Assembly (NCBI RefSeq): GCF_018917865.1
Contig: NZ_JAHLPM010000002.1
Location: forward strand, 310,001-374,000
DNA from: Tissierella simiarum
GTDB taxonomy: Bacteria > Bacillota > Clostridia > Tissierellales > Tissierellaceae
DNA: 64,000 bases
Reading direction: 5' to 3'
The notes under the pieces are model-generated. The model had not been told where the DNA came from and did not search any database. It saw nothing but the letters and a program-made list of their open reading frames with translations. The translations under genes and the position numbers were made by a program. Positions 26,134 through 35,904 of the stretch are shown here, in pieces; the stretch's first letter is position 1, and each line of letters starts with the position of its first letter.

Positions 26134-27447
26134 TTAATCTTCTGCCCTTAATATATTTATATCTTTACCTTCCATGACTCTATTCATATTTCTCATGGAA
26201 CACATTTTACCACACATAGTACAACTATCTTCATGTTCTGGGTTAGATTCAGCTCTATATCTTCTAGCTTTTTCTTCATCTAAAGCTAACTTAAACATTC
26301 CTTCCCAATCTAATTTTTGTCTTGCTCTGCTCATTTTTAAGTCCCATTCTTTAGCACCTGGTACACCTTTGGCAATATCTCCTGCATGGGCAGCTATCTT
26401 AGAAGCTATAATCCCTTCCTTCATATCCTCTAAAGTAGGTAATCTTAAATGTTCTGCTGGAGTTACATAACATAGGAAATCTACTCCATGACTAGCAGCT
26501 ATGGCTCCCCCTATAGCACTGGTTATATGATCATAGCCAGGAGCTATATCTGTTACAATAGGTCCTAATACATAAAAAGGTGCTTCATAACAAAGCTTTT
26601 TCTCTAAAAGAACATTAGCTTCAATTTCATTTAGCTGAATATGCCCTGGTCCTTCTATTATAATTTGTACATTTTTCTCCCATGCTCTCTTTGTTAACTC
26701 TCCTAATACCATAAGTTCTGCTATCTGAGGTCCATCTGTTCCATCTTCTATGCTTCCTGGTCTTAGAGCATCTCCAAGACTTATGGTCATATCGTATTCT
26801 TGGCATATTTCTAATAACTCATCAAAATATTCATAGAAGGGGTTCTCCTTATTGTTTAGTTCCATCCAAGCATATAATAAAGATCCACCTCTTGAAACTA
26901 TATTAGTAATTCTTTCATTTTTCTTAAAAACTTTAGCCGTCTCTCTATTCATACCTGCATGAATAGTGATAAAGTCTACTCCATCTTCTCCATGTTTTCT
27001 TACTACATCTAAAAATTCTTTTTCTGTAATATCTTTAAGTTCTTTATCATAGAAACCTACAGCATCATATACAGGAACGGTTCCAATCATAGCTGTAGAC
27101 ATATTTATTAACCTTTTTCTAAACTCTTCAGTTTTACCAAAGGAACTTAAATCCATTATGGCTTCTACTTTCATATCTAAAGCGGTCTTCACTTTATCCA
27201 ACTCTGTATCTACATTAGGACAATCTCTAGAAATTCCTAAATTGACGTTGATCTTTGTCTTTAACCCTTTCCCTACTCCTTCTGCATCTAGAGATTTATG
27301 ATTTTTATTGGCAGGTATTACAATTTGACCTTTAGCTACTCTTTCTCTTAGAATTTCTATATCTATATTTTCTTTTCTACTAACTACTTCCATTTCTTTA
27401 GTGATAATCCCTTTTTTGGCTGCATCCATTTGAGTCGTATAATTCAT
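26134..27447 (-). CDS. thiC: Phosphomethylpyrimidine synthase
   Basis: A 437-residue ThiC of the shorter clostridial kind. It converts aminoimidazole ribotide to HMP phosphate by radical SAM chemistry. The C-terminal cluster motif reads [11 protein letters not shown] (CxxCxxxxC), and Zn/substrate segments [10 protein letters not shown] and [19 protein letters not shown] are conserved. It starts with an ATG after GGGAGG. It lies between thiE and thiW under the TPP riboswitch. Confidence 0.97.
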   Translation of the reverse strand: MNYTTQMDAAKKGIITKEMEVVSRKENIDIEILRERVAKGQIVIPANKNHKSLDAEGVGKGLKTKINVNLGISRDCPNVDTELDKVKTALDMKVEAIMDLSSFGKTEEFRKRLINMSTAMIGTVPVYDAVGFYDKELKDITEKEFLDVVRKHGEDGVDFITIHAGMNRETAKVFKKNERITNIVSRGGSLLYAWMELNNKENPFYEYFDELLEICQEYDMTISLGDALRPGSIEDGTDGPQIAELMVLGELTKRAWEKNVQIIIEGPGHIQLNEIEANVLLEKKLCYEAPFYVLGPIVTDIAPGYDHITSAIGGAIAASHGVDFLCYVTPAEHLRLPTLEDMKEGIIASKIAAHAGDIAKGVPGAKEWDLKMSRARQKLDWEGMFKLALDEEKARRYRAESNPEHEDSCTMCGKMCSMRNMNRVMEGKDINILRAED

Positions 27448-27462
27448 TTTCAGAATCCTCCC

Positions 27463-28476
27463 TTACCTTAGTTTTGATCTTATAGACTTGATTTTTCCTT
27501 TAATATTTTCTGCACCTGTTATTTCAGATATCATAGCGAAACAATATCCTCCATAATCTTTCACAGAGATTATGTTTTCTTCCTTTATTCCACCTATTGC
27601 CACATAAGGTATACTTATGTTTTCAGAAACCCATTTTAAGTAATTTAGTCCTTCTGATTTTTCTACATTTTCCTTTGTTGTAGTATTAAATATCGATCCT
27701 ACTCCAATATAGTCTGCTTCTTTTTCTATAGCCAATTTTGCTTGGCTCTCATTGTGAGTTGATAGTCCAATTATCATATTAGGTGCTAGTCTTTTTACCT
27801 CTTCAATAGGCATATCATCTTGTCCAATATGGATACCATCAGCTTTAACAGCTAAGGCTATGGATATATCGTCGTTAACTATAAAAGTAACTCCTTTTTC
27901 CTTAGTCAATGCTCTAATAGCCTTACATTCTTCGTATTTCTTCTTTTTACTTTTATCTTTCTCTCTGTATTGAATTATCTTTACATCTGCTTCTATTAAT
28001 TCTTTTGCTACTTCAATATTACTTCTACTTTTTGAAAACTCTTCTCCTAATATGGCATAAATATCAGTTTTAGGAATATTCTTTTTCGCTAACAGCATTA
28101 TTTCTAAATCATATACCTGAAATCTAATATTTTCATAGATTTTAGATTCTTTATAGTGGTCAATTATTTTTAAAGATTCTTCTATACTTCTTAGCCCTTC
28201 TTCTACTCTTTTAAAATTTGATATTAACAGATCTTCTAGACTATGTTTCTGATCTAATAAACTATTCTTAGATATGGTTACACCAATATCTCCTATTACA
28301 TTTCTACTTTCTAACAACTCCTTACAATAAAAACCCTTTCTTACCAAATGTCTCATTTCCCTTAACTTCTTTGATATTTCTTCATTATTAAAGATAAATC
28401 TTTGTATATCTTCAATTACTCGTAACCCTTCTGAAACTCTGTTTATATTTGCATCTATTATTCTAAGCACTTCCAT
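27463..28476 (-). CDS. thiE: Thiamine-phosphate synthase with N-terminal ThiD2-like domain
   Basis: A 337-residue two-domain protein. Residues 1 to about 130 match the ThiD2-like domain (RIIDANINRVSEGLRVIEDI near the start), and residues from about 138 form the ThiE TIM barrel with VKIIQYREKDKSKKKK, FIVNDDISIALAVKADGIHIGQDD, and YVAIGGI at the phosphate site. ThiE joins HMP-PP and thiazole phosphate. Since the separate thiD is destroyed here, the ThiD2-like part might matter, though a kinase function for this domain is not shown by sequence. Confidence 0.93.
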   Translation of the reverse strand: MEVLRIIDANINRVSEGLRVIEDIQRFIFNNEEISKKLREMRHLVRKGFYCKELLESRNVIGDIGVTISKNSLLDQKHSLEDLLISNFKRVEEGLRSIEESLKIIDHYKESKIYENIRFQVYDLEIMLLAKKNIPKTDIYAILGEEFSKSRSNIEVAKELIEADVKIIQYREKDKSKKKKYEECKAIRALTKEKGVTFIVNDDISIALAVKADGIHIGQDDMPIEEVKRLAPNMIIGLSTHNESQAKLAIEKEADYIGVGSIFNTTTKENVEKSEGLNYLKWVSENISIPYVAIGGIKEENIISVKDYGGYCFAMISEITGAENIKGKIKSIRSKLR

Positions 28477-28501
28477 CTTTTCACCTCCTTTTACAAAAAA
28501 T

Positions 28502-28531
28502 AAAAAAGCTGTATACCAACAAAAGTATACA
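28502..28531 (-). terminator. TPP riboswitch expression-platform terminator
   Basis: Stem GCTGTATAC / GTATACAGC with TTTTTTAT following on the minus strand, between the TPP aptamer and thiE. Confidence 0.88.
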
Positions 28532-28560
28532 GCAAAAATACAGCTCCTCTAGTTCCCTAG

Positions 28561-28650
28561 CTAAATCCCTTCGTTGGCATTACCCAAATCAGGTTCTTAG
28601 GGTCAGGAATAACATTCCTATCTCAGCCTATCAATATAAGCCCCCCTTTA
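28561..28650 (-). ncRNA. TPP (THI-box) riboswitch
   Basis: Minus strand reads GGGGGGCTTATATTG, then GCTGAGATAGG, ACCCTAAGAACCTGATTTGG and GTAATGCCAACGAAGGGA, the full THI-box consensus. It should stop transcription of thiE-thiC-thiW when thiamine pyrophosphate is abundant. Confidence 0.97.
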
Positions 28651-28731
28651 ACTTGATATTAAATTTCAGTTTTTAGATACAACTTTATATCCTTAATAGA
28701 AATATAACATAGAATTAAAGCTTTTACAAGT

Positions 28732-29922
28732 TTATATCCCTTTTCTCTTATTAAGCAATTTATCACCAGATAAACTAATTCCTAAAGCTCCCAATGGTGC
28801 AGTTATTACAATGGCTAGTACAGCTAAGGCTAAGATCACATCTCCTGATGCTACTCCTAAAGATAGAGGGACTCCTCCTATAGCTGCTTGTACTGTAGCT
28901 TTAGGAATATAGGATATGATGCAAAATAATCTTTCCTTCCAGTTTAAATTGGTTCCTATAAGAGAAATCATAACTCCAATACTTCGCCCTATTAAGCCTA
29001 TAAATATTAATATAATTCCTTTAATTCCTGCTTCTAAAGCTACTCCAATATTTACTTGAGCTCCCACTAAAACAAAGAGCAAGATTTCTGCAAATACCCA
29101 TATTTTGTTAAACTTAATAGACAGTCTTTTTCCTACTTGAGGCATTTTTTCTAGAATAATAAATCCAATAGTCATGACTCCTAAAAGTCCTGCTATTTCA
29201 ATTTTATTTTTTAATAAATTTTCTAATGCTGTAAGTAAAATTGCAGATCCAAGTATATAAAGTATCTTCTTTGTATCTCTAATATGGTATTTTTCAAAGA
29301 GCTTTACCATAATAAATCCAATAATCCCGCCTAAAACAATACCTAAAATAATTGAAAAAGGAATCCCCAGTATTTTTACTCCTATATTACCTTGATTACC
29401 GCTATATAATCCTAAAAATGTACTGAATATAGTTATTGCAAAAACATCGTCTATAGAAGCTCCTGCTAATATCAAAGTAGGTATCCCCTTATCTGTTCCT
29501 ACACCTCTTTCCATAAAATTTAGCATTTGAGGAACAACTACTGCTGGAGAAACGGCAGCTAGTATAAATCCTAATATTCCTCCTTGTATAAAAGAAAATC
29601 CTAACAGTTTTGTTGAAATAAAAACTATAGTAAAGCCTTCAATTAAACCTGGAATACAACTTAACTTAATAGCAGGTATACCTACCTTCTTTAAATCATC
29701 TCTACTAATACCAAGTCCTGCTCTCAAAAGAATTACTATTAAGGCAATTTTACGGAGATCTGGAGATATGTTTATAATATCTGTTTTTAACCAATTGAGT
29801 CCATAAGGACCTATAATGATTCCTAAGATAAGCATTCCCAATAGTCCTGGTAATTTCATTTTTGTAAATAGAGCATTTGCTAAAAGTCCCAACAATATTA
29901 TAATAGCTAAATCTGTTGCCAA
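28732..29922 (-). CDS. Cation/proton antiporter (CPA1/CPA2-like) under fluoride riboswitch control
   Basis: A 396-residue membrane protein with about 12 helices. The core motifs of CPA antiporters are present: LGMLILGIIIGPYGLN in helix 2 and ASIDDVFAITIF, where the Asp-Asp pair (SIDD) corresponds to the ion-binding site. The gene lies directly downstream of a fluoride riboswitch. Sodium/proton-antiporter-like genes are one of the known fluoride-controlled classes, so it may protect against fluoride by moving ions or restoring pH. The start follows GGAGGGA. Confidence 0.9.
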   Translation of the reverse strand: MATDLAIIILLGLLANALFTKMKLPGLLGMLILGIIIGPYGLNWLKTDIINISPDLRKIALIVILLRAGLGISRDDLKKVGIPAIKLSCIPGLIEGFTIVFISTKLLGFSFIQGGILGFILAAVSPAVVVPQMLNFMERGVGTDKGIPTLILAGASIDDVFAITIFSTFLGLYSGNQGNIGVKILGIPFSIILGIVLGGIIGFIMVKLFEKYHIRDTKKILYILGSAILLTALENLLKNKIEIAGLLGVMTIGFIILEKMPQVGKRLSIKFNKIWVFAEILLFVLVGAQVNIGVALEAGIKGIILIFIGLIGRSIGVMISLIGTNLNWKERLFCIISYIPKATVQAAIGGVPLSLGVASGDVILALAVLAIVITAPLGALGISLSGDKLLNKRKGI

Positions 29923-29949
29923 AAAAATCCCTCCTTAAAATTCTAAAAA

Positions 29950-30040
29950 ACAAAAAATCCTACAGATACATTATAATTATATCTGTAGGAGTCATTAGCA
30001 TTTAGCAGTTATGGCGAACTCCATCGCCTATTTACTTTTA
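29950..30040 (-). ncRNA. Fluoride riboswitch (crcB motif) with overlapping terminator
   Basis: The minus strand reads AGGCGATGGAGTTCGCC, ATAACTGCTAA and AATGACTCCTAC, the crcB consensus. The 3' strand of the aptamer (CTCCTAC) is shared with a terminator stem TCCTACAGATA / TATCTGTAGGA ending in TTTTTTG. Fluoride binding keeps the aptamer folded and allows read-through to the antiporter. Confidence 0.93.
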
Positions 30041-30092
30041 TATGTTATATATTACTATATTTTCATACTAAGTTCAATAAAATATAATTTAA

Positions 30093-30704
30093 TTATTCTT
30101 TTCCTTTTTTAATCCAAGAGGCAATTTCTATTGTACGTTTTGCTTGATGTTTTACAGCATCCTCTACGTCTTCTACCATTTTACCATCTTGATCCACTGT
30201 AACACTGGTTCCATAAGGATTTCCCCCTGCTTTATATATCGATCTATCTGTAAATCCAGGAGTTGCTATAATTGCTCCCCAATGCATCATAGATGTATAT
30301 AAGGCTTTTATGGTAGCTTCTTGCCCACCATGAGGATTTCCAGCAGAAGACATGGCACTTACAACCTTATTAGTCAATTTCCCCTGTGCCCAGATTCCAC
30401 CTGTAATGTCTATAAATTGCTTCATTTGAGAAGATATATTTCCAAAACGTGTAGGTGTACTAAATATTATGGCGTCTGCCCACTCTAGATCATCAGTAGT
30501 CGCTATCGGTACATCTTTGGCTTCTTCCACATGAGCTTTCCATACTGGATTAGAGTTAATTGCTGCTTCTGGTGCTAATTCTTGGACTTTTAATACTCTT
30601 ACTTCTGCTCCGACCTCTAATGCTGCTTCTTCTGCCCATTTAGCTAATTTATAATTTGTTCCTGTAGAACTATAATAAATAATCCCTAATTTTACTTTTC
30701 CCAT
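30093..30704 (-). CDS. WrbA-type NAD(P)H:quinone oxidoreductase
   Basis: A 203-residue flavodoxin-fold protein. FMN-binding signatures are YYSSTGTNYKLA (phosphate loop, residue 10-21) and FSTPTRFGNISSQMKQFID (near 80), with SAGNPHGGQE near 118. WrbA enzymes reduce quinones by two electrons and protect from redox stress. Single gene; start follows GGGAGAC. Confidence 0.92.
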   Translation of the reverse strand: MGKVKLGIIYYSSTGTNYKLAKWAEEAALEVGAEVRVLKVQELAPEAAINSNPVWKAHVEEAKDVPIATTDDLEWADAIIFSTPTRFGNISSQMKQFIDITGGIWAQGKLTNKVVSAMSSAGNPHGGQEATIKALYTSMMHWGAIIATPGFTDRSIYKAGGNPYGTSVTVDQDGKMVEDVEDAVKHQAKRTIEIASWIKKGKE

Positions 30705-30847
30705 TTAATTGTCTCCCTTCAGATAACCTTTATAATAAACTTCAATACTAATTCTAAATCTTACTTGTAATTTACCCTATTTTCAAAAAATTTAATCAAA
30801 GAAATTCTTGAATTATTTAAAACGAATATTCTTTAATAAATCAAAAA

Positions 30848-30890
30848 AGAACAAGAAATTGTGCCGTTCATTCTCTTGTTCTTCTTGATT
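30848..30890 (-). terminator. Terminator after the dehydratase-like gene
   Basis: Stem AAGAACAAGA / TCTTGTTCTT followed by TTTTGA on the minus strand. Confidence 0.7.
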
Positions 30891-30958
30891 CTTATTTTAA
30901 ATCACCTTTAAACATAAGGATGTTGTCGTAATTATTCGCAGTTATATAAATCAAGTTA

Positions 30959-32119
30959 TTAAGCTTCTGCTGATGAAACTATAGTTTCTAGAAAAGCTTC
31001 AACTCTAACCTTAATTTGACCAGTATCAGCTTCAGAATAATCTGTCTCTATTTGAATAAATGGCAGATTTAATTCATTTTTTACAAAGTTTCCAACAGTA
31101 AAAGATTCTATATTATAGGTATGACAAGCTTGCCACGTTAAATCTACTACCCCATCTACCTTATATTCCTCTGATAATCTCTTAATTAAATCTAATCTTG
31201 TATTGTTAGGTGTCATACAAGAACAAGGCGTTGATAAATACTTTTCAGCCAACGCTGTAATAGGATCCTTATCCTCATCTACCATTACATCTAAACCTTT
31301 ATAGCCTGTACAATTTTCTAAAGCAACTACAGATGCTCCTGCTTCTTCTAAAGCTCTCAATACTTTCTCTGAACCACTTCCAATTGGACATCCTGTTAAT
31401 AAAATTCTTGGTGCGTCTTCATCAAAAGCGTAAATACCTTTTTCCATTTGCTCTTCAACTTGAGTAATTAGTTTTTCAATTAACTCTATACCAGATTCCT
31501 TATCTACATTGAAACCCTTTAGCCATTGTGATAGCATCATATCCATTCCAGTTAATGGAGCAGGCTTATGAGCATTTAATTTATGCAATCTTTTCATTGC
31601 ATCTCTTTCTCTATTCATTAATTTGATAGAATCTCTAAGCTTATCCTCTGTAATTTCTACACTAAATTGTTCCTCTAAAAAATTTTTAAATTTAATCATT
31701 TCTTTTTTCCACATTTCTAGCGCATCTTCATCTTCGGCAGTCTGTGGTAAATTCATTCTATGCATAGGTTTTATTTTGCTCATTAACTCATACATTTTCT
31801 TCTTCCCATCACAAGTAGTTTCCACTAATAATGCATCGGAAAAGAAAAAATAGGGACATTTATCCGTAATTGCAAATCCATAACTAGATTTAATAAGTGG
31901 ACATAGGTTTCTTGGAAGTTCTTTTTCTGCATCTTCAATAGGTGCTTGTGCAGTGCCACAAAGGGTTACAGCAATTGCATCAGCAGCTAAAGCAATTTCT
32001 TGAGGTGAAAATACACAATACATGCCTACTACCTTTTTCCCAGCTTCATGGGCTTCCTTAATCTTCACGGAATTTACTCCTCTTAACGCTTCTACTTCCT
32101 CCATAAGTAGTGGTCTCAT
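30959..32119 (-). CDS. Double-cubane-cluster protein / 2-hydroxyacyl-CoA dehydratase D-like
   Basis: A 386-residue protein of the 2-hydroxyacyl-CoA dehydratase subunit D superfamily (HgdB, BzdN, YjiM). Conserved Cys are seen in MYCVFSP (about residue 34), NLCPLIKSSYG (about 72), VETTCDGKKKM (about 103), STPCSCM (about 302) and TWQACHTYNIE (about 335). The NLCPL..KSSYGF and ETTCDGKKKMYEL segments are typical of the double-cubane (8Fe-9S) cluster proteins, which reduce small molecules with help from an ATP-driven activator. No such activator (YjiL) is encoded next to it. Substrate unknown. It stands alone with its terminator. Confidence 0.85.
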   Translation of the reverse strand: MRPLLMEEVEALRGVNSVKIKEAHEAGKKVVGMYCVFSPQEIALAADAIAVTLCGTAQAPIEDAEKELPRNLCPLIKSSYGFAITDKCPYFFFSDALLVETTCDGKKKMYELMSKIKPMHRMNLPQTAEDEDALEMWKKEMIKFKNFLEEQFSVEITEDKLRDSIKLMNRERDAMKRLHKLNAHKPAPLTGMDMMLSQWLKGFNVDKESGIELIEKLITQVEEQMEKGIYAFDEDAPRILLTGCPIGSGSEKVLRALEEAGASVVALENCTGYKGLDVMVDEDKDPITALAEKYLSTPCSCMTPNNTRLDLIKRLSEEYKVDGVVDLTWQACHTYNIESFTVGNFVKNELNLPFIQIETDYSEADTGQIKVRVEAFLETIVSSAEA

Positions 32120-32252
32120 CCTTATCTCTCCTCTTTACATTATTAATTTTTTATATAATTTTCCTATTTAATTGTAACATTAGGTTAAATTACCTACCAA
32201 TAATAAATATCAATATGCTCAAAGGTTCATATTATATTTATCTATAACAAAT

Positions 32253-32296
32253 AAAAAAGAAAGCTTATTCAACTATGGTTGAAAAGCTTTCTTTAC
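32253..32296 (-). terminator. Terminator of the first siderophore ABC operon
   Basis: Stem AAAGAAAGCTT / AAGCTTTCTTT with flanking A/T-runs, about 90 bp past the ATPase gene. Confidence 0.7.
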
Positions 32297-32383
32297 TTTG
32301 TGTTATTTAATTAAACCTTAAATAAATTTCTACGTGTATCTTTTACACTTAGTATTAATTACCGAAAAATCCCCCTTTAACCT

Positions 32384-33217
32384 CTATCCAGTTTTCAAAG
32401 CTTTATATTTATGTTTTTCTTTCTCATTTATAGACGCTAGCTCATAAGGTATGCATAGGGGTACCCCTATTCTTGGATCCAATATGATATCTGCTTCGAT
32501 GCCGAACACTTCTCTAAGCACCTTCTGAGTCATAACTTTTTCTGGTGCCCCTTCACTAACTACAGTTCCTGATCGTATAGCTACCATATGTTGAGCATAC
32601 CTAGAAGCATGATTTAAATCATGAACTACCATAATAATCGTTCTTTTTTCTTCACGATTTAACTTTTCTAGTAATTTTAATACTTCTAACTGATGAGCCA
32701 TATCTAGAAAAGTTGTAGGTTCATCTAAGAATAAGATATCTGTTTGCTGTGCAAGTGCCATAGCAATCCAAGCTCGTTGACGCTGTCCACCAGAAAGTTG
32801 ATCTACTGGTCGATTGTAAAATTTATTCATTCCTGTCATTTCTAATGCCCAATTGATAATTCGTTTATCTTCAGTACTTAATGCCCCGAATCCTTGCTGA
32901 TGAGGAAATCTTCCGTAATTTACAAGTTCATAAACCGTTAAACCATCGGGTGCCGTAGGATTCTGTGGCAATATGGCTAATTGCTTAGCTACCTCCTTAG
33001 TAGATTGGGCATGAATGGACTTTCCATCTAATAAAACGGTTCCTTCTTTTGGAGACATAATTCTTGCCATAGTTTTTAATATAGTAGATTTACCAGAACC
33101 ATTTGCTCCCACTAAAGCTGTTATCTTTCCTATAGGTATTTCTAAATTAAGCTCTTTAACAATTAAATTTTCATTATATCCAATATCTAGGTTTTTTGTG
33201 TTCAGTCGTTCTGACAA
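32384..33217 (-). CDS. Iron-siderophore ABC transporter ATP-binding protein
   Basis: A 277-residue ATPase of the FhuC/FecE group. Walker [10 protein letters not shown] (about residue 37), signature [15 protein letters not shown] (about 142), Walker [13 protein letters not shown] and His in VVHDLNH are present; the NYGRFPHQ motif is typical of iron-siderophore ATPases. It drives the two permeases just upstream. The operon's binding protein gene is destroyed. Confidence 0.93.
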   Translation of the reverse strand: MSERLNTKNLDIGYNENLIVKELNLEIPIGKITALVGANGSGKSTILKTMARIMSPKEGTVLLDGKSIHAQSTKEVAKQLAILPQNPTAPDGLTVYELVNYGRFPHQQGFGALSTEDKRIINWALEMTGMNKFYNRPVDQLSGGQRQRAWIAMALAQQTDILFLDEPTTFLDMAHQLEVLKLLEKLNREEKRTIIMVVHDLNHASRYAQHMVAIRSGTVVSEGAPEKVMTQKVLREVFGIEADIILDPRIGVPLCIPYELASINEKEKHKYKALKTG

Positions 33218-33280
33218 ACTTATTCCACCCTTCTATAAATTTTCTATTGCAATATATTTGCCATTACTTTCACTAATCTT

Positions 33281-34315
33281 TTATTCTTTAGTTTTAGCCA
33301 GCAAATATAAAAAATAAGGAGCTCCCACAATGGCTACAACAATGCCCGTAGGTATTTCTGAAGGCTGTACTATCCAACGTCCTAATGTATCTGCTACAAC
33401 TACCAATAATGAACCTGTCAATGCTGAAGCAGGAAGTAAAAATTCATGCTTAGGACCTACAAGTCGTCTAGCCAGATGAGGAGCAATTAACCCCACAAAA
33501 CTTATTCCTCCACTAACAGCAACACAAGATCCTGCTAAAGCAACAGCACTAGCTAATAAAACCCGTCTTTCTTTTTCAACTTCGACTCCAAAACCAGTAG
33601 CAATTTGATCTCCCATGTTCATAACATTAAGTACTTTCGCTTTATAGAAAACAAAGGGAATAAGTATTACTAGCCAAGGTAATAAAGCAAGTACAAATTT
33701 CCAGTTAGCTTCCCAAATACTTCCCGCTAACCATACAGAAACAAATTTAAATTTTTCAGGATTTAAACGAATAGTCAATACGATCATTGCAGCACTTATT
33801 GCTGATTGAACTGCAATTCCTGTCAAAAGCAATCGTGTTGGAGATATTCCTTCATGCTTTTTATAGGCCAATACATAGATTAATGTTGCTGTTAATCCTG
33901 CTCCTATTAAAGCTAAAAAGGGCAAGAAGAAAATAGAAGTTATAGAGTTAGTTGAAAAAAAGGAAACAAATAACACTACCATTAAACCTGCACCAGAATT
34001 AATTCCCAAAATCCCTGGATCTGCTAAAGCATTTCTTGAAACTCCCTGCATAATGCATCCAGATAGAGAAAGACCTGCTCCAATCATAATGGAGATTACA
34101 ATACGAGGAAGTCTAAAATCAAAAAGAATTAATTTTTCTTTATCTGTTCCTCCTCCAAATAAAACTCTAATTACATCTATAGGCGATAATCTAATATAGC
34201 CTGTATTTATGCTAATGATAAAAGTTATTATTATTAATATACTTAGAATACTAAGTACAGTAATTCCTCTTGTTTTTTTCTTTTTCTCCTCTATAGAAAT
34301 ATCTACCATATTCAT
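33281..34315 (-). CDS. Iron-siderophore ABC transporter permease
   Basis: A 344-residue FecCD/BtuC-type permease with about ten membrane segments. Family motifs: FRLPRIVISIMIGAGLSLSGCIMQGVSRNALADPGILGINSGAG near residue 65, and ISFVGLIAPHLARRLVGPKHEFLLP (coupling helix) near 270. Its start directly adjoins the stop of the sister permease. Confidence 0.93.
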   Translation of the reverse strand: MNMVDISIEEKKKKTRGITVLSILSILIIITFIISINTGYIRLSPIDVIRVLFGGGTDKEKLILFDFRLPRIVISIMIGAGLSLSGCIMQGVSRNALADPGILGINSGAGLMVVLFVSFFSTNSITSIFFLPFLALIGAGLTATLIYVLAYKKHEGISPTRLLLTGIAVQSAISAAMIVLTIRLNPEKFKFVSVWLAGSIWEANWKFVLALLPWLVILIPFVFYKAKVLNVMNMGDQIATGFGVEVEKERRVLLASAVALAGSCVAVSGGISFVGLIAPHLARRLVGPKHEFLLPASALTGSLLVVVADTLGRWIVQPSEIPTGIVVAIVGAPYFLYLLAKTKE

Positions 34316-35365
34316 TTATAATTCCCTCCTTTCCTTTCGTGCAAGGCAAAGGAAGAAAGGAACTCCTATTAGAGAAATGATAGCTCCTATTGGAGTTTCA
34401 TATGGAGGATTAATCATTCTTCCTCCAAGGTCCGCTAATACTACCAATAAACTTCCAAGTACCGCTGAACAAGGAACAATCCAACGATAGTCAACTCCTA
34501 CAAGATAGCGAGTAAGATGAGGTATAATCAAACCTACAAATCCTACTGCACCAACTACGGATACAGCTGCTCCTGCCAACATAAGTACAATGATTGTAGC
34601 TGCCAATTTTACCATACCAGTCTGCAAGCCAAGACCTTGAGCAACTTCCTCTCCAAGACTTAGAAGAGTAATGGAGCGTGAAATAATAAGAGATCCAATA
34701 ATGGCTACAGCTACCCACGGAAACATGATTTTAAGTTGTAGCCAAGTAGTTCCTGCTATTCCTCCTGCTGTCCAAAAAGCTAAATCCTGTGCAACATCAA
34801 AGTAGATAGCTATTCCTTGACTAAGAGCACCCAACAAAGCACTTACGGCAGAGCCTGCTAGTACTAACCTAACTGGTGTCAATCTATTTCTTGCAAAAGA
34901 TCCTATCCCATAAACAAGACCTGCACCAACACCTGCTCCTAAAAAGGAATAAAAAATCAAATGTAAATATGGAGTACCTGGGAAAAAAGCAAAACAAACG
35001 GCTAAAGCAAAGCCTGCGCCAGCATTTAGTCCCATTAAACCTGAATCTGCTAAAGGATTACGAGTCATCCCCTGCATTAAAGCCCCCGAAACAGCAAAAC
35101 AGGCTCCGACCAAAGCTCCTCCTAATACTCTTGGCAGTCTAAGCTCTTGAATTATAATATGTTCCGTTATATCAGGATTAAAATGAAATACTGCTTCCCA
35201 TACAGTAGCTATTTTAATATCAGCAGCTCCAAAAGAAACGGATACAGCCATTCCTATTAATAGAGCAAATAATCCTCCTATTATAATAAAAGAAGCTGTT
35301 AACGGATGACTTTTATCTTTAAGTTCATTTTCAATTTCATTCTTATTTGTTTTTGTCTGTATCAT
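34316..35365 (-). CDS. Iron-siderophore ABC transporter permease
   Basis: A 349-residue FecCD-type permease, partner of the next gene. LRLPRVLGGALVGACFAVSGALMQGMTRNPLADSGLMGLNAGAG and VGFVGLIIPHLTRYLVGVDYRWIVP mark the family. I choose the ATG at 35365, eight bases after GAGGAAGG; the TTG 18 bases upstream falls within that site. First intact gene of the operon, some 325 bp downstream of a Fur box; the interval holds the remains of the binding protein gene. Confidence 0.92.
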   Translation of the reverse strand: MIQTKTNKNEIENELKDKSHPLTASFIIIGGLFALLIGMAVSVSFGAADIKIATVWEAVFHFNPDITEHIIIQELRLPRVLGGALVGACFAVSGALMQGMTRNPLADSGLMGLNAGAGFALAVCFAFFPGTPYLHLIFYSFLGAGVGAGLVYGIGSFARNRLTPVRLVLAGSAVSALLGALSQGIAIYFDVAQDLAFWTAGGIAGTTWLQLKIMFPWVAVAIIGSLIISRSITLLSLGEEVAQGLGLQTGMVKLAATIIVLMLAGAAVSVVGAVGFVGLIIPHLTRYLVGVDYRWIVPCSAVLGSLLVVLADLGGRMINPPYETPIGAIISLIGVPFFLCLARKERREL

Positions 35366-35439
35366 TGCAAATACCTTCCTCAAATATAATCATTTTTTCA
35401 TGTCTATATATTTGTTAAATATTATAAACTTCGACTTGT

Positions 35440-35672
35440 TCAGTTCATTCAGCAGTTAAGCACTAAACTGCGCTCTATAAAAACATCTACTATAACTCTT
35501 TTGGGTTACACTGGTATTTCAATATCTCCATTAATTGTATTTACAATTTTTGTTTTAACTCTTGTATTTTCCAAAGAAACTTCTTTTTCACTTTTTCCAC
35601 TATAAGCGGTAGTAAGTAAAGAAAGCATAGCAACTAAAATAAGTAATGATTGCCTTAATCCTTTTTAAACAT
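35440..35672 (-). pseudogene. Remnant of an iron-siderophore binding protein, minus strand
   Basis: Between the Fur box and the permeases the minus strand shows pieces of a binding-protein gene: a signal-peptide-like stretch LRQSLLILVAMLSLLTTAY, then TRVKTKIVNTINGDIEIPV, a stop, and in the same frame PKRVIVD. This matches the usual start of FhuD-like proteins (signal, then TxTVKTxxGxVxIPxNPKRVVVD). The initiating ATG is out of frame and the remaining about 250 residues are gone. No lipobox cysteine is left. Confidence 0.7.
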
Positions 35673-35689
35673 AAATGTTTTCCCTCGTT

Positions 35690-35708
35690 GATAATGATTA
35701 TCGTTTTC
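35690..35708. promoter_or_regulatory. Fur box between two divergent siderophore-uptake units
   Basis: GATAATGATTATCGTTTTC matches the 19-bp Fur consensus at about 16 positions. It precedes the remnant and permease operon on the minus strand and may also serve the plus-strand pseudogene at 35905. Confidence 0.8.
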
Positions 35709-35904
35709 ATTTTATCAGCTTATTACTGGGAAGTCAATATAATTCAATACCTCCAATACTAGAATCTCATAGACGTAACTTTTTTGTACAAAAAATTTAC
35801 AATATTTAAATTTATCCATTGAAATAACTATTAGTTCTAATTAAGATAATAACTAATAATGAAAATCTTTATTAATCGTTATACTAAATTATGGAGGTTA
35901 AATT

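Noticed and set aside
34491-35142. Additional frames overlapping the siderophore permease
   Set aside because: They are shifted or antisense readings of a strongly conserved permease gene.
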